Below, piece after piece: positions 1-13,860 of a DNA stretch of 64,000 bases. Origin of the DNA: Dromiciops gliroides (taxonomy: Eukaryota > Chordata > Mammalia > Microbiotheria > Microbiotheriidae); assembly GCF_019393635.1 (NCBI RefSeq), contig NC_057861.1:306115468-306179467 (forward strand). Reading direction: 5' to 3'. Position 1 is the stretch's first letter, and each line of letters begins with the position of its first letter. Both the position numbers and the translations under genes were made by a program. The notes under the pieces are model-generated. The model did no database searches. It had not been told where the DNA came from and saw only the letters and a program-made list of their open reading frames with translations.

Positions 1-143
1 AAAATTTAGGTTTTATTTTGGTAGTGAAAAGCAAAAAATAAAAGGTAAGAAGAAAATGTCATTTGAAAAGCTATAATAAAAGTGAATAACATAGACAACC
101 TAAATAGATAGTACAGGAAAGATGTTTTTCAGTACAACTCAGT

Positions 144-149
144 TTTATT
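144..149 (-). terminator. WDR7: Candidate distal WDR7 poly(A) signal
   Basis: The plus strand reads tttatt, which is AATAAA on the gene strand, about 2.66 kb after the stop codon. Cleavage would fall around 120-130. It is chosen because it is the last canonical signal before the window edge and fits a multi-kilobase UTR. Other AATAAA matches exist in this AT-rich UTR. Confidence 0.5.
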
Positions 150-2479
150 TCACATACATACTATGTACACAGGGACATTTAGTACACAGAACATCTATAA
201 AGTGGAATCTGGCAGACATTTCAGCTCATTTGTGACCCACAGTAACTTCAATCATCCCAACATTTTCATACAGGTGTCCCATCATGTCATCTTCTGCTTG
301 TAAACTGCCAATGAAGCCACAGATGTCTCTACATTTACAAGGACAAGTCCAAATACAGTACTAACAAATCAATAAAACACTAAAAGCTTACGCTGGAGTG
401 ACAATATGAAGTTTACTGGGGTGCTAAGAGATCTAAGCTGGAATGAAGTTTGGGATTGTGGTTGACAAAGTGGTGAAGAAGTTAGTGTTTAACTAATAGG
501 CCAATTTTAGTTTAGCAGGTGGATATGTCTAACAACTAATTCAAATCACTCCACTCCAGAGCTTGGTAACAGGAACCTAATCGTAGCCCACAGTTCTGAC
601 TGTCTGCTTGGATAGAGATTGTGAGAGATGGAAAGATGTTAACCTTTGGAGCATTCTGACTGATGTAGCTTTCCCAATTTATTTAAAATCTTCTCTATGC
701 CACAACTATATTTGGAAGAGATGAAAGGAGGCTGCTGCCTTGTCTTGTTCCCTCTTGTGAAGTATTTAAATGGGTTGTTTAAAAGAAACATAGGCAGTTT
801 GCTCTTTTAAAGGTACACTTTTACAATATCATCTTCAAATATTTTTTCACACTAGAACAAATTAAATCTCTTTTAGATTCAGAAAATAAACATGGACATG
901 CTCCTTCCAAGAACATGACTTAGGGTATTCATGGCTCAGGTACCCTCCTGGAAAACAAATAAAGTGCACCTTGTAGTTTTTCTACATATTTCTCTCTCTA
1001 AATTGAGCACTGCAGTACAGTCATCAAAAATTATGCTGTATAGTTCTTTACTTCTTTGGAAACTACATATATAGTCTTTATAAATACAATGTTCATGCAT
1101 ATAGCATAAATTCACTTAAAAAAAACATCCAAACTTTACTACAGAATTTGACCACCAGGGAATACTACAACTTTGCCACACTGAGAAATAATACACTTTA
1201 CAGCAATAAGAGAGAAAGATTCCTAATGGTCTTAATTTCTTTTTCTGTTCTTTAAAAACTCACTTCAGTAAAACAGCAGATGTGTTGCTTCTGGACTGTG
1301 ATCCTACTTTTTTTCATATATTACATAAACTCTCTCTTTGAAAAATCAATGCTTTTTAAATTTAGAAGCAATCATTGGCTTTCTTCCTTTATTACCACTT
1401 TTGGTTTCTCTGTGAGTTCCATATTTTCCTTTTCTCTAATAAATCATTTACTTACAGAACATTTTCCTTTTGTGAGTTTTCAGACAAAATGGCCACCATC
1501 CCCCTCCCACACAAATCCTTAAACCAACAAAACTATACATATATCACTGTTTGTCAGGAATAATTTATACAAAATATTATTTTAAGGATTTCTTTCATTA
1601 CTGTGAGCATGAACTAGCATAATTTGACAAACTGTTGTATAGCAGAAAAAAATGAACACCTAAAGTTTATGTTGAAGAAGAAAAAAAATCCTTCTTTGGA
1701 TATATGTTCAAGCAAATTTACAGAAATACAAATCATTTACCTTTCATATGTTTTCCAGAATTTGGTGCCACATTCGTTAATTACCTGGGATATTTTTATT
1801 TTAGCAGAGCTTTTGCAAAAACAAACAAACCCCCTCCCTTACTCAACGAATGGGTTGAAGGCTGAATTCAACATCAGAATTATTAGCATAACTTATATGT
1901 CATAAAGTTTCCTACATTTATATTTGAAATACTTCTGGAGGGGGAGTAAGCTCTTTCACAGAAAAAATATCTCCAGTATATGTAGACAAGAACAATCTTC
2001 TTAGATTTTGTTCTTTATTGTGAACAATTGAAGGTTATATGGACTGGATATTTCTTTTGTTTAGATCACAAGAAGCAATGGCTTTAAAAAAAATCCCACT
2101 CAAATGAATAAGCTATTACTTGAATATTACAGAAGGGCATGTGCCTGTAAGAGGTTGTTTTGTATTGAAAATTTCTTCATATACTTTCTCACATCTCTCA
2201 AACCAGTTAGATCCTTTAAAAAGGAAGGTAACTGATAAGGCCTAGGAAACTGGACTGAGTAATCACCAAGTGATCACCTGAAGAAAGTACATGTAAACGT
2301 GGAAACTTTTTGGTAAATAGTAGGATGCATTAAGAAACTCAAAGTAAAATTATGTTGATAATTCGGAATGCCATACTACCTCAACATCCAATATCAAAGT
2401 TACTAGATTCTATTCTATGTCAGAGCTTGGGCTTAAATTCCTGAAAATGCTGATCTAGTCAGGGAGTGTAATCACAGTG

Positions 2480-2485
2480 TTTATT
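2480..2485 (-). terminator. WDR7: Candidate proximal WDR7 poly(A) signal
   Basis: The plus strand reads tttatt, giving gaaaatcaataaacactgtg on the gene strand about 330 bases after the stop codon. It could give a short-UTR isoform. The evidence is the hexamer alone. Confidence 0.3.
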
Positions 2486-2812
2486 GATTTTCCAGCTTCT
2501 GCTGCACCAAGCAACAAGAATCTTCCCAATAACTGCCTTCTTTTCCCTCCCACCAATGGCGGGGAAAACCATCTGGTGACCAAATAACCACATACTATTG
2601 AGTTGGTGTGTATGTGCCTCTGAATCCATAGTTGGTACAAAGGGGATTCTGCCCAATAAAAAGAACCATGCACAAGTGTTGCTATCTGGCGGATCCCACT
2701 GGATGACTTCTATAGGCACTGATGTGGGTAAATCCAGTATGAGTAAGGATGGAGAAATATAGGCTTATAGAGAATTTTCAAAACAAAAATTATAATAATA
2801 GAGACATTAATT

Positions 2813-3070
<258 letters not shown>

Positions 3071-3309
3071 TTAATAAGGTCAAAAATCTGTATTAAATAG
3101 TATTCACTTGACTACCCCTTCTCAAAATGGGTATTCATCATTTTTAACTAGTTTACTTTCTTAAATCCTGAAGAACTTCATACACAGCATCTAAAATAGT
3201 GCTGGTGATCATGTTTCTGTAAATTTTGGGGAAAAAAGGAAAACTTTTTCTTTGACATGAAATTTTATGATATTTGAATTCCCATATTCTCTGGTAATAT
3301 TTGATTGGG

Positions 3310-3472
3310 GGGGGCAGCTAGGTGGTGCAGTGGATAAAGCACTGGCCTTGGATTCAGGAGGACCTGAGTTCAAATCCAGTTTCAGACACTTGACACTTAA
3401 CTAGCTGTGTGACCCTGGGCAAGTCACTTAACCCTCATTGCCCTGCAAAAAAAAGAAAGGAAAAAAAAATAA
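3310..3472 (+). mobile_element. WSINE1-like CORE-SINE
   Basis: A full tRNA-derived SINE with head ggcagctaggtggtgcagtg, a B-box-like gttcaaatcc, the CORE ctagctgtgtgaccctgggc and an A-rich tail. It is flanked by direct repeats ttgattggg at 3301-3309 and 3473-3481, so it is a recent insertion. Confidence 0.93.
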
Positions 3473-6063
3473 TTGATTGGGAACTCAACTGAACCATAGG
3501 TGCTGATATTATATGTATGAAAGGCCTGCCCTGGTTCATGCTTGATATTTTCAAAGCTAATACAATTCTATTTTAACATCTCATGTGTATGGATGGGAGA
3601 TACCTTGCTGTAAAAGAGCCTAGAAGGCAGTGCGTTTTTCTGCTGAAACATATGCTTTAAAAAAAGTATTTTTGGTAAACAACAAACAATAAATTCAATA
3701 AGGATTTATATTTCCTAAAAAAACCCAAAACAAACAACAAAAAATCACTGCATAGTTTCGTGAATTATGGAACAAGGAAATATGTATAAAATGAAACAAG
3801 AGAGTGGTAAGATGCTGATTCAGATCCCACAACATCACCATCTCTCCTACATGTCCTATTTAGTCCTTTGGCTCTTTTCTCTCTTCAAATTAAACTGAGA
3901 GATCTCAATCAGCATTTCTGTACTGTATTATAGCTCATCTATGATTTCCATGTCAGATAAAGAAGACACAAAGCTTGAAAGCTTACTACCATGCATTTTA
4001 CCTGGCAGTGAACCAAGTTTGGGCACAATATTGGTTTAGAAGAAGTATATTAACTTCACTTATGTTAAATCCATGAAAATTAAAAAGGAAATATTAAATT
4101 ATGAATTATACACTTAGGAAACAGTATATTGGAGTATAGTTATCTAAGCAATTGTAATCTTGCTAACTGAATAGTTGAGTTTTCTGAAGAGCTTTTCTTT
4201 GGAGTTTGTTCAGTGCACACAGTTGATGCCATGACAAACTAGAAGACCAAACACCCTGAAAGTCAAAAAGAAATCTCCAAAACAGGGTTCCCTGCCCTTC
4301 TCTTGTAACAACTTTCATTTCCAGTTCTTTTCTTCAGTCAAATTTCCATCTTAATATAGTAGGTTCTTGGGATTTGTACGACCCAACTGTATATGTAAAA
4401 TCTGCCACATAAAACCTTGGCAAATCTTAACACATTTAAGCTGTGTTATTGCTGATACCATGTCCTGAATTCTGATCAGTACAAAATATAAGCCATTCCT
4501 TTTTCTGACCCTTCTCGGCAGCAGAATGGTGTCAGAGAGCGTAAATCACAGCATCTCTAGCAGGGAGCAGGCAAGCAGCACTGACATTTTCACAATTTAA
4601 ATCATCTTGAGTAATAACCCTTTTAAGATGACTAATGTTACTGATTTTCCTGCATTAATAATAGTGCCGAATACAACACAGAGGTGAACAAAATCACTAG
4701 TGTATGAGGTCACATTTTAAAACCAAATGTATGGTTATGGTTAACTCTTTCTGCTAAAGTTAGTCTGACTTTTAGTACATTTCAAAGTCTTGATCCCCTC
4801 AATGTTTTAAAATGTTTTCAAAGATTTAACAAAATTTTAAAAATCAATCCTCCAATGCTTTCTGAAGGTCCCCAAATAGTTTATACAAGAATATTTCAAA
4901 AATCTTAGTTATAAAAGGTAATCACTAAATGACTTAATCCTCATCATAGCATGACTGACCAAATGACCAAGAAAATTAATGTTTAAAAATTAGCTGACAT
5001 TAAGAAGTATATTGCATTTTTAAAATATCTAATTATTCATTGAGAAAGTCCCTTTTCATGAAATATCTATTAAAACATAAATACAAGACACTCATGCTAT
5101 GCTCATGAGTGCCATTGGTAGCTGAATGCCCAGGTACTTCCTTCTTTTTTTGAAGTCCATAGAGCCTAGGGCAACACTATGGCTAACAGTAAAAGAATGA
5201 GGGGAATGAGAGGGAAGTTCTCTCCAGGGATACCACAGAAAGGGATTTAAGAAAATGCTCAGTATGGGTATCGAAAGCCCCTCAGCACCTCATGGCATCA
5301 CCTTAATTTAGTCCTTCAGTGACTGTCCTTCAGTGCTGCAAGAGAAACTCTGCAAGTCACAGAATTAAAACACTAAGTTAAAACTTATGTAAATTCATAG
5401 AATTCTAGAGCTGGAAGACACCTTGGAGAACATTCATGCTATAATAACTAAAATGTTTTACTCTTCTTTTCAAATTTGGGATCAATTGAATAAGGGGTAT
5501 ATTTGGATTGACAAAGTTGTGTCAAAGAACTTGAGGATTCAACCATTTTAACATTAAATTTCAAGACCTTTCTTGAACAATGACTATAAACTATGCCAAA
5601 ATGCATGACTTCTCTGAGTGAACACAGGCTTATTTAAAATGGTGAGCTGAAGAGAAATTTCGATGGAAAAGTTCTTATACATAATACAAAGGATAACAGA
5701 ATACATAAAATAAAGGCTAATCTGAGTATCACTGGCATTTGGCTTTGGAAACACAAAGATACTAACACATACAAACTCATACACAAAAAACCTCACTCTC
5801 TCTACTACTGTTCTTTACCCATCCCTGCTGTCACTAGCCTGAGGCTCTGCTAAGGGTAGGAGAAAGGAGTTGCTATATTTCTGAAGATCATTCAAAAGAC
5901 AGAAATCTACTATGTGGATGGCTAAAAGCTAGTAATTATTATTTTAAAATTATACTCTAGATATCACAGAAAACAATGAAAGACCATATATTGGTTCTTC
6001 AATGCATATATATATATTACACCCAAGTGGCCTTGTAGCCTTACATAGGCTACATACTATTTT

Positions 6064-6107
6064 ATACATACATACATACATACATACATACATACATACA
6101 TACATAA
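6064..6107. repeat. (TACA)n microsatellite
   Basis: About eleven near-perfect tetranucleotide units of tacatacata. Confidence 0.95.
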
Positions 6108-7045
6108 TGGAACATAAATTACCTGTTAATTTTATTCTTACTAAAGTAAGAAGTGAAATGCATAAATGATTTAAAAATGCTGTTTTGGTTAGATTTCAAC
6201 TTTCTCTTTTTTTTATATCTTAGCAGAGCTTTTAACAGCAAATAACCAAACACACAAATTTCAATTTCCTTTCCTTTAATTACACTTGTCTGCTCACTTA
6301 TGAAAACATTCCTGAGTAGTGAAACATATAGAATTCAAGAAATATGAAATAAACTTTAATATTATTTTTGATATTAGTACATTTCTGCATCTCTCCCCAT
6401 ATTTCTCCCTTACCCACACCTACATGATTAAAATTTAAAATCTGTCCAAATATATCAGTAGGCCACAACTGGAAGGACTTCAAGGAGCTCAAATTACAAT
6501 GCATATTACACAGCTTTTGCAAATCTCGTCAAATAAAAGATCTTTAAGATACTTATTGGCAGTAGTTGTGACATTTTCTTGGTAAAAATGGAAACTGCTA
6601 TTAGTAGTTATTTCCTTCCATTTCAGTTTGATACTTTCTAAACATATAAGAAAAAGGCTGTGTGCTTATTTGAAAACTTCAGTGGAAGTAGCATTAAACT
6701 GAAGGGCAAGGTAATTTGATTGTTGGTAGAAATATCTTCTCTGAGTATTTACTTTCATGTACGTTAAAGTGCCATGACATGCTTATAACATAAGTCTTGC
6801 TTTTCTAAAGGCAGTGTACCTTATCTGAAAGAGCCCTGGGTTTGGAGTAAGAGGAATTGGATTTAAAGTGAAGCTCTGTTACAACTCTTCGTGATCTCTA
6901 CTTCCTCACCTGTTAAAGGAATGGGGGTGGGGGTGGGAGTAGGTTGGAACAGATAACCTCTATAGTCCTTCATAATCTTAAATCTACCATCCCACGATGA
7001 GAGGCACTACACACCTCAACCATGCTAAACATGCATGGGTATAAA

Positions 7046-7300
7046 CAGCTCTAGTATGATAGAGTAGAAAGAGTACTTGACTTTGGAATCAGTGTATTTG
7101 GGTTGAAATCCTGGCTTCAAACCTCACCAGCTGTGGGATCTTGGAAAAGGGAGCTTTTCTGACTCCTCATTTCCTCATCTGTGAAACAGGTATTAATAGC
7201 ACCAGCACTACCTATGTCAGAAGGTTGTTGGGAAGAGATCGTTTTGTAAATTACAAAGAGCTATAAAATGTGTGCAGTTATTATTATTATTATTACCATA
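7046..7300 (+). repeat. MIR-type SINE
   Basis: An old CORE-SINE. The order is a degenerate tRNA head, gttgaaatcctggcttc, a CORE with ccagctgtgggatcttgg, tcctcatctgtgaaacagg, and a 3' tail gaaggttgttgggaagag with an ATT-rich end. It is clearly more diverged than the young SINEs. Confidence 0.8.
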
Positions 7301-7617
7301 CAAATATACTAGTTTACACACACATATACATACATACATTTAGCATCTTCAGGTGAAGATCAGAAGACTAAAGCAAGGCTTGAATAGAGTGATAGAACAT
7401 AAAAGAGGCTTTGTTCAAGGTTCAAGCTTTGTACATCTAAAAATTCCCATTGTAGGCCTTGGTAATTTAATATTTTAAGAAGGGTTCATTATGGAACTGT
7501 TAACTGGCATAAAGAATATAGAACAGCTTCAGTTTTCCTTAATACCTGCTATCTAAGAGTGAAGAAAGGAAGCATCATAGGCAAGTTTATAATAGATTGA
7601 TGGGAAAGGGAACAGGA

Positions 7618-7862
7618 AGCATTTATGTGCCAACTATGTGCCAGGAACTGAGCTCAGTAAGAGCTTTACAAATATTATCTCATTTGAACCTCATAAACAC
7701 ACTGTGAAGTAGGTGCTATTATTATCTTCATTTTGCAACTAAGGAAACTGAGGCTGACAGAAGCTAAGTGACTTGTCCAGTGACTTGTCACAAAGGTAAT
7801 AAATTGTATGATTTTGGATTTGAAAGTCCAGTGCTCAATCTACTGTACCACTTGGCTGGGCC
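7618..7862 (-). repeat. MIR-related element, antisense
   Basis: The antisense MIR order is visible: catttatgtgccaactatg, ttatctcatttgaacctcat, aactaaggaaactgaggctg, aagtgacttgtccag, and a degraded head ending at ccacttggctgg. Confidence 0.75.
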
Positions 7863-8037
7863 TTAAAACCCAGTATTAGGAGGTTAGGACTAAACCTAGT
7901 TTCATCATCTATGAGTTATTCAGAAACAGAGCTGGAAAGGAGAATAGATTCCAAGGACTAATATACACACACATAAAGAATAAAGGGAGGAGCAAGTCCA
8001 CGTCACCAAGAGGCTGCATGGTACAACAATAATGAAA

Positions 8038-8335
8038 GTCAACATTTACAGAATAATGTCAGGTCTTCAGAGCACTTTACACACGTTATCATTTAAGCTT
8101 CATGAGCCTGTGAAGAACATTCTAGTATTATCTTCATTTTACAGAGAAGCTGGATTTGGAGTCAAGAAATTTGGATTCAGTTCCCAGCTTTGACCCTTAT
8201 TAGATTTATGAGGGTTATTCTCTGTGTCTGTGTTCTCATCTATAAAATGGGCATGACAATGCCTTATTTATTATATATCTCAGAGTAGTGAGGAAAGTGC
8301 GCTATGAAATGCTATTGTAAGTTATTACAGTTGTA
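8038..8335. repeat. Two abutting MIR fragments in opposite orientation
   Basis: 8038-8147 reads as antisense MIR (gagcactttacacacgttat, atcttcattttacagagaag). From about 8150 the sequence runs as sense MIR (ggatttggagtcaagaaatt, then tctcatctataaaatggg and the ATT-type tail). The junction is a head-to-head composite of two old insertions. Confidence 0.6.
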
Positions 8336-9100
8336 ATTCTGAATTAGCAAACCTATAAAATTCAGAACTGAACTTGCTCTTGAGGTATCCTTAAGAGATT
8401 TGGCAGCTATTTTTCAGTTGGGAGCAAAGACCTGTCAATGGAACAAAATATGGCTTATTATAAAAGGGGGAAAAACCTCAATCATTTTTATAAAGAAATG
8501 AAGGGAGGGCTCTGCAATTGTGAGTAAAAATGTGGTGATAGTCCTTTTCCTTGCATCTTTTCAAATATTACAAGAAGAGAAGAATATAAGTTGAAGAGGA
8601 ACAAAGTACAATTTGATAAAGTAAATAAAATTTTTGCAAGCACTAAATAGAAATAACATCAGTTGGTAAACTCTTTAAAAGACATACTTCTTGCAAGAGT
8701 CCAATTTAGGGCCAGCTAAATTGGAGTGAGGCCACTGTGGCATGTAAGAGGCACAAAGTAAGAGCACTGTGGTTATACACTGGGGAAAAAATGAAGACTC
8801 GGTAATATCTTTAGGGAAAAGAATTTAATACAAGCTAATTAAGATACTAGAGGTATATTCTGGAAGCCAGGATAATGAGAAAATAAACTGGAAAACTAAA
8901 TTAGATGAATGAAGAAAAAGTCTGTGACATATTTGGAAGTTGTCATGCTTTAATAGTATGTTGTTAATTAAGCAATTTATCGTATCCATTTTACATTTTA
9001 TTAGCTATTGATTTTTTAAAGCCATCATCAAGTTGTGTTCAGGCCCTGTTTAAACTCTTTTTTTTTTTTAACCTTTTAAGGCAATAAATGGAACCTTATA

Positions 9101-9118
9101 AAGTATCCTAGGATACTT
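9101..9118. other. Perfect 18-bp palindrome
   Basis: The sequence aagtatcctaggatactt equals its own reverse complement. No function is assigned. Confidence 0.9.
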
Positions 9119-9595
9119 GAAAGAAAAGTAAATGTGGAGAAGAATGACAAAAGTCTTAACTACCTATGGGAGGGACAGCTAATACTTAAATATTAATAAT
9201 TATCAATGGCAAAGGAGAAAGGCAATATCTTCATTATCATTAGTTTTAAAGGAAGGGAAGGATTTACCACAGAAAGTAAAAGGAAATTAAGATGCATAGA
9301 AATGGATAAGTAAAACTTATAAAAGACTTTAGAGGTCAAAACCAAAATGTTGTAAACGTTCACATTAATCAAAGAATAGACTAGGTAATTAAATGGCAAA
9401 CAAAGTCTGTGAGATTTATAATAAATGTTTTTTGTGGAAACTTACAGGGGCTAATACAAATCTACAATGGAATTGATACTAAGATGCTTTTCTCTCTAAT
9501 AACTCTCCTTAGTATAATCTTGTTGCTAACTCAAGCGTCTTGATTATTTTTTAACGGGTTTCAATATTATCTGACTTACATGTAATAAAGGCTCA

Positions 9596-9763
<168 letters not shown>

Positions 9764-9879
9764 CTAAAATTAAATTTCATACGTTGTTAATGATATTAAT
9801 TTCTCAGATACATTGTAATAATATTATATTATCTCAATTACACATATACATCCAGATAAATATACAGAATGTTTAAAAT

Positions 9880-12090
9880 GTCATTTTTATGGAAAGCAAA
9901 TTTTGTTTAGTTTCTCTTTTTCCCTTTACAAATCAGCTTTCATATATATAGCTCTAGGTTAGCAGGTACCTTCTTCACTGGTCTGTCAAAATGCCTTAGA
10001 CCTTTTCCTACAGATTCTACCCGTGTCTTGGCTTTATGGACAATGGTGGGCTACTTAAGTTTGGAAGTGTCATTCCTTTACCCTGGTATAAAAGAACCAA
10101 TGAGCTGGCCTAGTACCCTTCTTTTATTGTCCCCTGCCTCCACTTTCTTGGGTGTCTTTGGCTAAACCATAGGATTTTCCATTTTGGACCTTTTAAAAAG
10201 ACCCTTAATAAGAAGCTATTTTCAGCATTAACTAACTAGGTCATCTAATTCCTTTGCAAAAACTCTTTTGGTTCTAGTGAAATAACCTGACACTTGTATA
10301 TCAATTAATGCTTAAATGAGTTATAATTAATAATAGCTAATATAATTAATAATAGTTAAGATGCTTATGTTGGGATCTACATACTTTATTAATTCCCAAC
10401 AAAAATAGCATATCAATTTTCTGGGAATGAGTTACATAGTAAAAATTCTGATAACTAACTAAATGCTATATTTTAATATATTAAATATACATATATATGC
10501 CAGTACATACAAGTATATATGCATATATCTATATCTATATATCTGTATATAAATACATATAAATGTATAATCAGCACAGGAAACTGATGCATAAAATATG
10601 ACACTATACTTGAAATACACTATATACCATATTATATACTTATCTAGCACAATATATAGTTGTATATATCTACTTTATATATACTTAGGATGAATATACA
10701 TTCATAATGTATGTCATGGAGGCTAGTAACTATATAAATAAACATTAATAAATGTTTGAACCACAAATAACTATGAACAGTGAAAATTAATTTAAGAGTA
10801 AAAGTCTGATAAAAGAACTTTGCTGAAAAAAATAATACTTTTAACCTTAGTGGTTTTAATAATTACAGAAAATAGTAGAGCAGCAAAAAGTAAAGTACCA
10901 CATTGTTTTAATCAGACAAGACTACAAATAACATTTCTTGAAAAATTTAAAACCAACAATTATATAAAATGTTAATTATATAAAGGTGGTCCTATGTAAT
11001 CTACTGTGAATCTACAGCTCCAATAGCAGAATTAGACTGAATTTATCATTTACTTTTACATATAAGAAATTCAGGACTTCATTAAAATGTTTAAAATGAT
11101 CGGGTGGAAGAGGGAAGGAGAAAAGAGCGTAAGAACTTTCTTAAGATATCTTTGAATGTTGCTTTACTATGTCACTTATTTTTCAAGGTGCAGTAGAAAC
11201 AAAATTATACAACATGGTGTACATTTATTCCAAACAAAGGAAACAATCATTAAGAGGACTGTTAACAATGGAATATGAGCTATTTAATAAGTTGAGTACA
11301 TCATCCAGTGGAAAAATATTGAAATCACATATCAGATGACAAGTCTGCCTACACACAGAGTTCTGAAGAATGCCAGTTATTTAGATGACAGCCTAGAAGA
11401 ATACAAACTTGGTGACTGTCCATGGTACTACCACAGATATGGCTCACAAGACATTGCTCACATTAAATGTAATCTATTAAAAATTCATAAAACACTATAT
11501 ATTGCTGAAAGTCATACAGTCCTATTCTGCAAGAAAGCAAATGCTTCCACTTTGGAGGTTCTTGCTATTTTAAACTATTTGGTACATCTGGTGAGTCTGT
11601 TACAATTTCAACCTAAGAGGTGCTTCAGCCCTCAGTGTAATGGAAATGTTGCTATTGTCTTTTGTTCAGAATCTCTGAACTTCTGAGATCTGTAAACACA
11701 CCACCTGAACTGACTTTAACCTCTATATTCCAGTATTATGGATGCAGCTGTGCAGGGATCACAGCAAGCATATAAATAAGTACTTTGTGATAGGATGAAA
11801 TCCAGTGGTTTGGATCTTAAATGCTAGATTGTTAAGAACAGTTCATACTATTTGGAAAGGCCAAAATAAAAAGAATAGTGTTTTTTTTAAAAACATGCAA
11901 ATAAATATCATACCTTGCCACTGTACTGGACAAAGACATTTCTGCCTTGTAAAGATAAATGTAACATAAAGAAATTAATATAATTTAGGAAATGCTGTTA
12001 AAAATAAAAAAATATTCCTAGCAGGAAACCAAGTGTTCTGTTGTTAAGCATCTCCTCTTAGAAAAGAAACTGAGAGACAGGACTGGTAAT
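9880..12090. other. AT-rich intron with no supported gene
   Basis: The interval includes a TA-rich stretch at about 10.46-10.70 kb. A 116-codon plus-strand open frame lies at 11336-11686; I recognise no protein family in it, and it has no visible promoter, splice sites or homology that I can name. It could be chance or a decayed copy of something. Confidence 0.5.
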
Positions 12091-12094
12091 AAGA

Positions 12095-12215
12095 AATGCT
12101 TGCACTTACATAACGCTTTTCAACAGACACATCCAATATGTTATGCAAAGGAAGGTGATTAATCCCATTTTAAACAGTAGGAAACAGAGGCATATATTTG
12201 TTAGATGTTTTTTCC
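12095..12215 (-). repeat. MIR fragment, antisense
   Basis: Antisense MIR-like words are present: tgcacttacataacgctttt, ttaatcccattttaaacag, taggaaacagaggc. Confidence 0.6.
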
Positions 12216-13127
12216 AGGATCAGTTGAAGCTGTAACTGTCTCTTATAGACCAGACCATTCCCTTTAAAACTCCAACTCACATGGCCTATCACTCCCTAGG
12301 GTGCCTGCCATTCAGCTTCCAAATGTCAAGTTGGAGAATTAAAACTAAGAAGTAAGACTTTATTATACCTACTTTGGGGGTTAAATGGTGTAAAAATGAA
12401 GACATTTTATATTATGATAATTGATATCATATATTATATTATTGTAAGTAATTATTAAGAAAAAATAATCCCTAAAGAATGTTTTTTTAAAAAAATTCAC
12501 CACTGACTATTGAAATCCAATATAGAACTAAAATTCTGCTGTAACAAGTATTAACACAATAAAAAGTTTTTCAAAAGCCACGACCCCCACTTCAAATATT
12601 TTTTATGGCAAGAAAACCCCAAACCAAATGAATCTGTTAAGTCCTTTGAATTTCAGTGCAATGGAATGTAAATTACATTCATATAATTCAGAGTTAACTA
12701 ATACTGGAAAGAAGATTTAGAATCTATGGAAAAATTAGAATCTTTAGAAGAATTATGAGATTTTTTCCCTCAAGTTTTACTTTACACTCTTATCAGAGCT
12801 CTCTCACGATTCAGTCCTTGCATAAGACAGAACAGTATGATTTGAAGGATGCAAAATGACTATGAGAACCCAAATATCTACTCTCATTGGTTTTAGGTTG
12901 TGCTTGAAATCCCCACCATTAGAGTTATTTTGGGGGTTCATTCATTAAGCACTTATTAAGTATCTATTATATACATGGAAGAGAGAACACAAAAATAATA
13001 ATTCACATCTTCCCCCACAGCCCTTCCTTTGAGAATGCATGTTTGTTGGTAATAAACATACCACACCCACAAGTACAAGCTCCACAATTGGTTGTCAAGA
13101 TCTAAGACTGAGACAGTGACAATGTGT

Positions 13128-13300
13128 AAGCATGCATGGAAAAAGTCCTGGATTTAGAGTCTGAGAACCCAGACTTAGAGCAAGTCTCTGCCACTTATTG
13201 CTTGTGTGACCTTGGCAAGTAACAACTCTCCTCTTTGGGTCTTAGTTTGAAAAATGAGAAGGACAATAAATAAAGCCAAAGGTTTCTTCCAGGTATAAAC
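13128..13300 (+). repeat. MIR-type SINE
   Basis: The sequence reads gtcctggatttagagtctga, cacttattgcttgtgtgacc and ttggcaagtaac, followed by a degraded tail. It is an old sense-strand CORE-SINE. Confidence 0.7.
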
Positions 13301-13711
13301 TGATGATGCTCTGATATTCCCTTAAAGGATCTATAATTTAGAAGAGGGAATAAACATGTACCCACAAACTTTAACAGTTTATCTGAATTAAGTGCCCGGG
13401 AGAGGTCTATGAAAAACTGAAGAAAGTGATTACTTCTGGTTTAAAGCTGGGTGGGCCAAAGAATCAAGAAAGGCTCCTGATAGTTCCTGAATTGGGTCTT
13501 GTACACTGAAAAAGAATTTCAACAAGTAAAGGCAGAGGAAGAAGAGAGAGAGGGAATTAATTTTAGACACAAAGACACAAAGGGAGGGGAAGACTAAAGC
13601 ATCCTGATACAATATAAAGTCCCTGATAAAATACAAGTATTTCATCTACCAGGATTAACAGCTTAACCCATCATCCCTTACTATCACATTAACAAAGAGC
13701 AAAACACTAAG

Positions 13712-13860
13712 GGAATGGGACACACACAGTCTAGATTTGAAGTCAGGAAGACCTGGGTTCAAATGCTGCTTCAGACATTTATAAGCCATGAGAGCTTGAG
13801 CAAGTGACTTAGCCTCTGTGTATCTGAGTTTCCTCATCTGTAAAATAAGGGGATTGGATT
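13712..13860 (+). repeat. MIR/WSINE-related SINE, 5' part, split by an LTR
   Basis: The sequence shows agatttgaagtcaggaagac, gttcaaatgctgcttcagac, a CORE-like block, and then tcctcatctgtaaaataagg. It stops abruptly at 13860, where a solo LTR begins. The missing 3' end resumes near 14443 with tgatgtcccttccagctcc. Confidence 0.75.

Larger units (their letters stand above)
125..2812 (-). other. WDR7: WDR7 3' untranslated region (probable extent)
   Basis: The sequence directly after the WDR7 stop codon, read leftwards on the minus strand, contains no repeat that I recognise, which is typical of a conserved 3'UTR. The far end is inferred from an AATAAA (minus strand) at 144-149, giving a UTR of about 2.7 kb. 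Minus-strand frames between 2455 and 2719 lie in this UTR and are not supported as genes. The true mRNA end needs transcript data. Confidence 0.65.

Noticed and set aside
11336-11686. A 116-codon plus-strand open frame
   Set aside because: No recognised family, no splice or promoter context, and it lies inside a WDR7 intron in the antisense direction. Treated as probable chance.
11911-11939. A possible 28-base minus-strand micro-exon (acceptor-like aaggcag, donor-like gtatga)
   Set aside because: It does not match the WDR7 sequence expected before the penultimate exon, and its length would break the frame. Splice-like words are common by chance.
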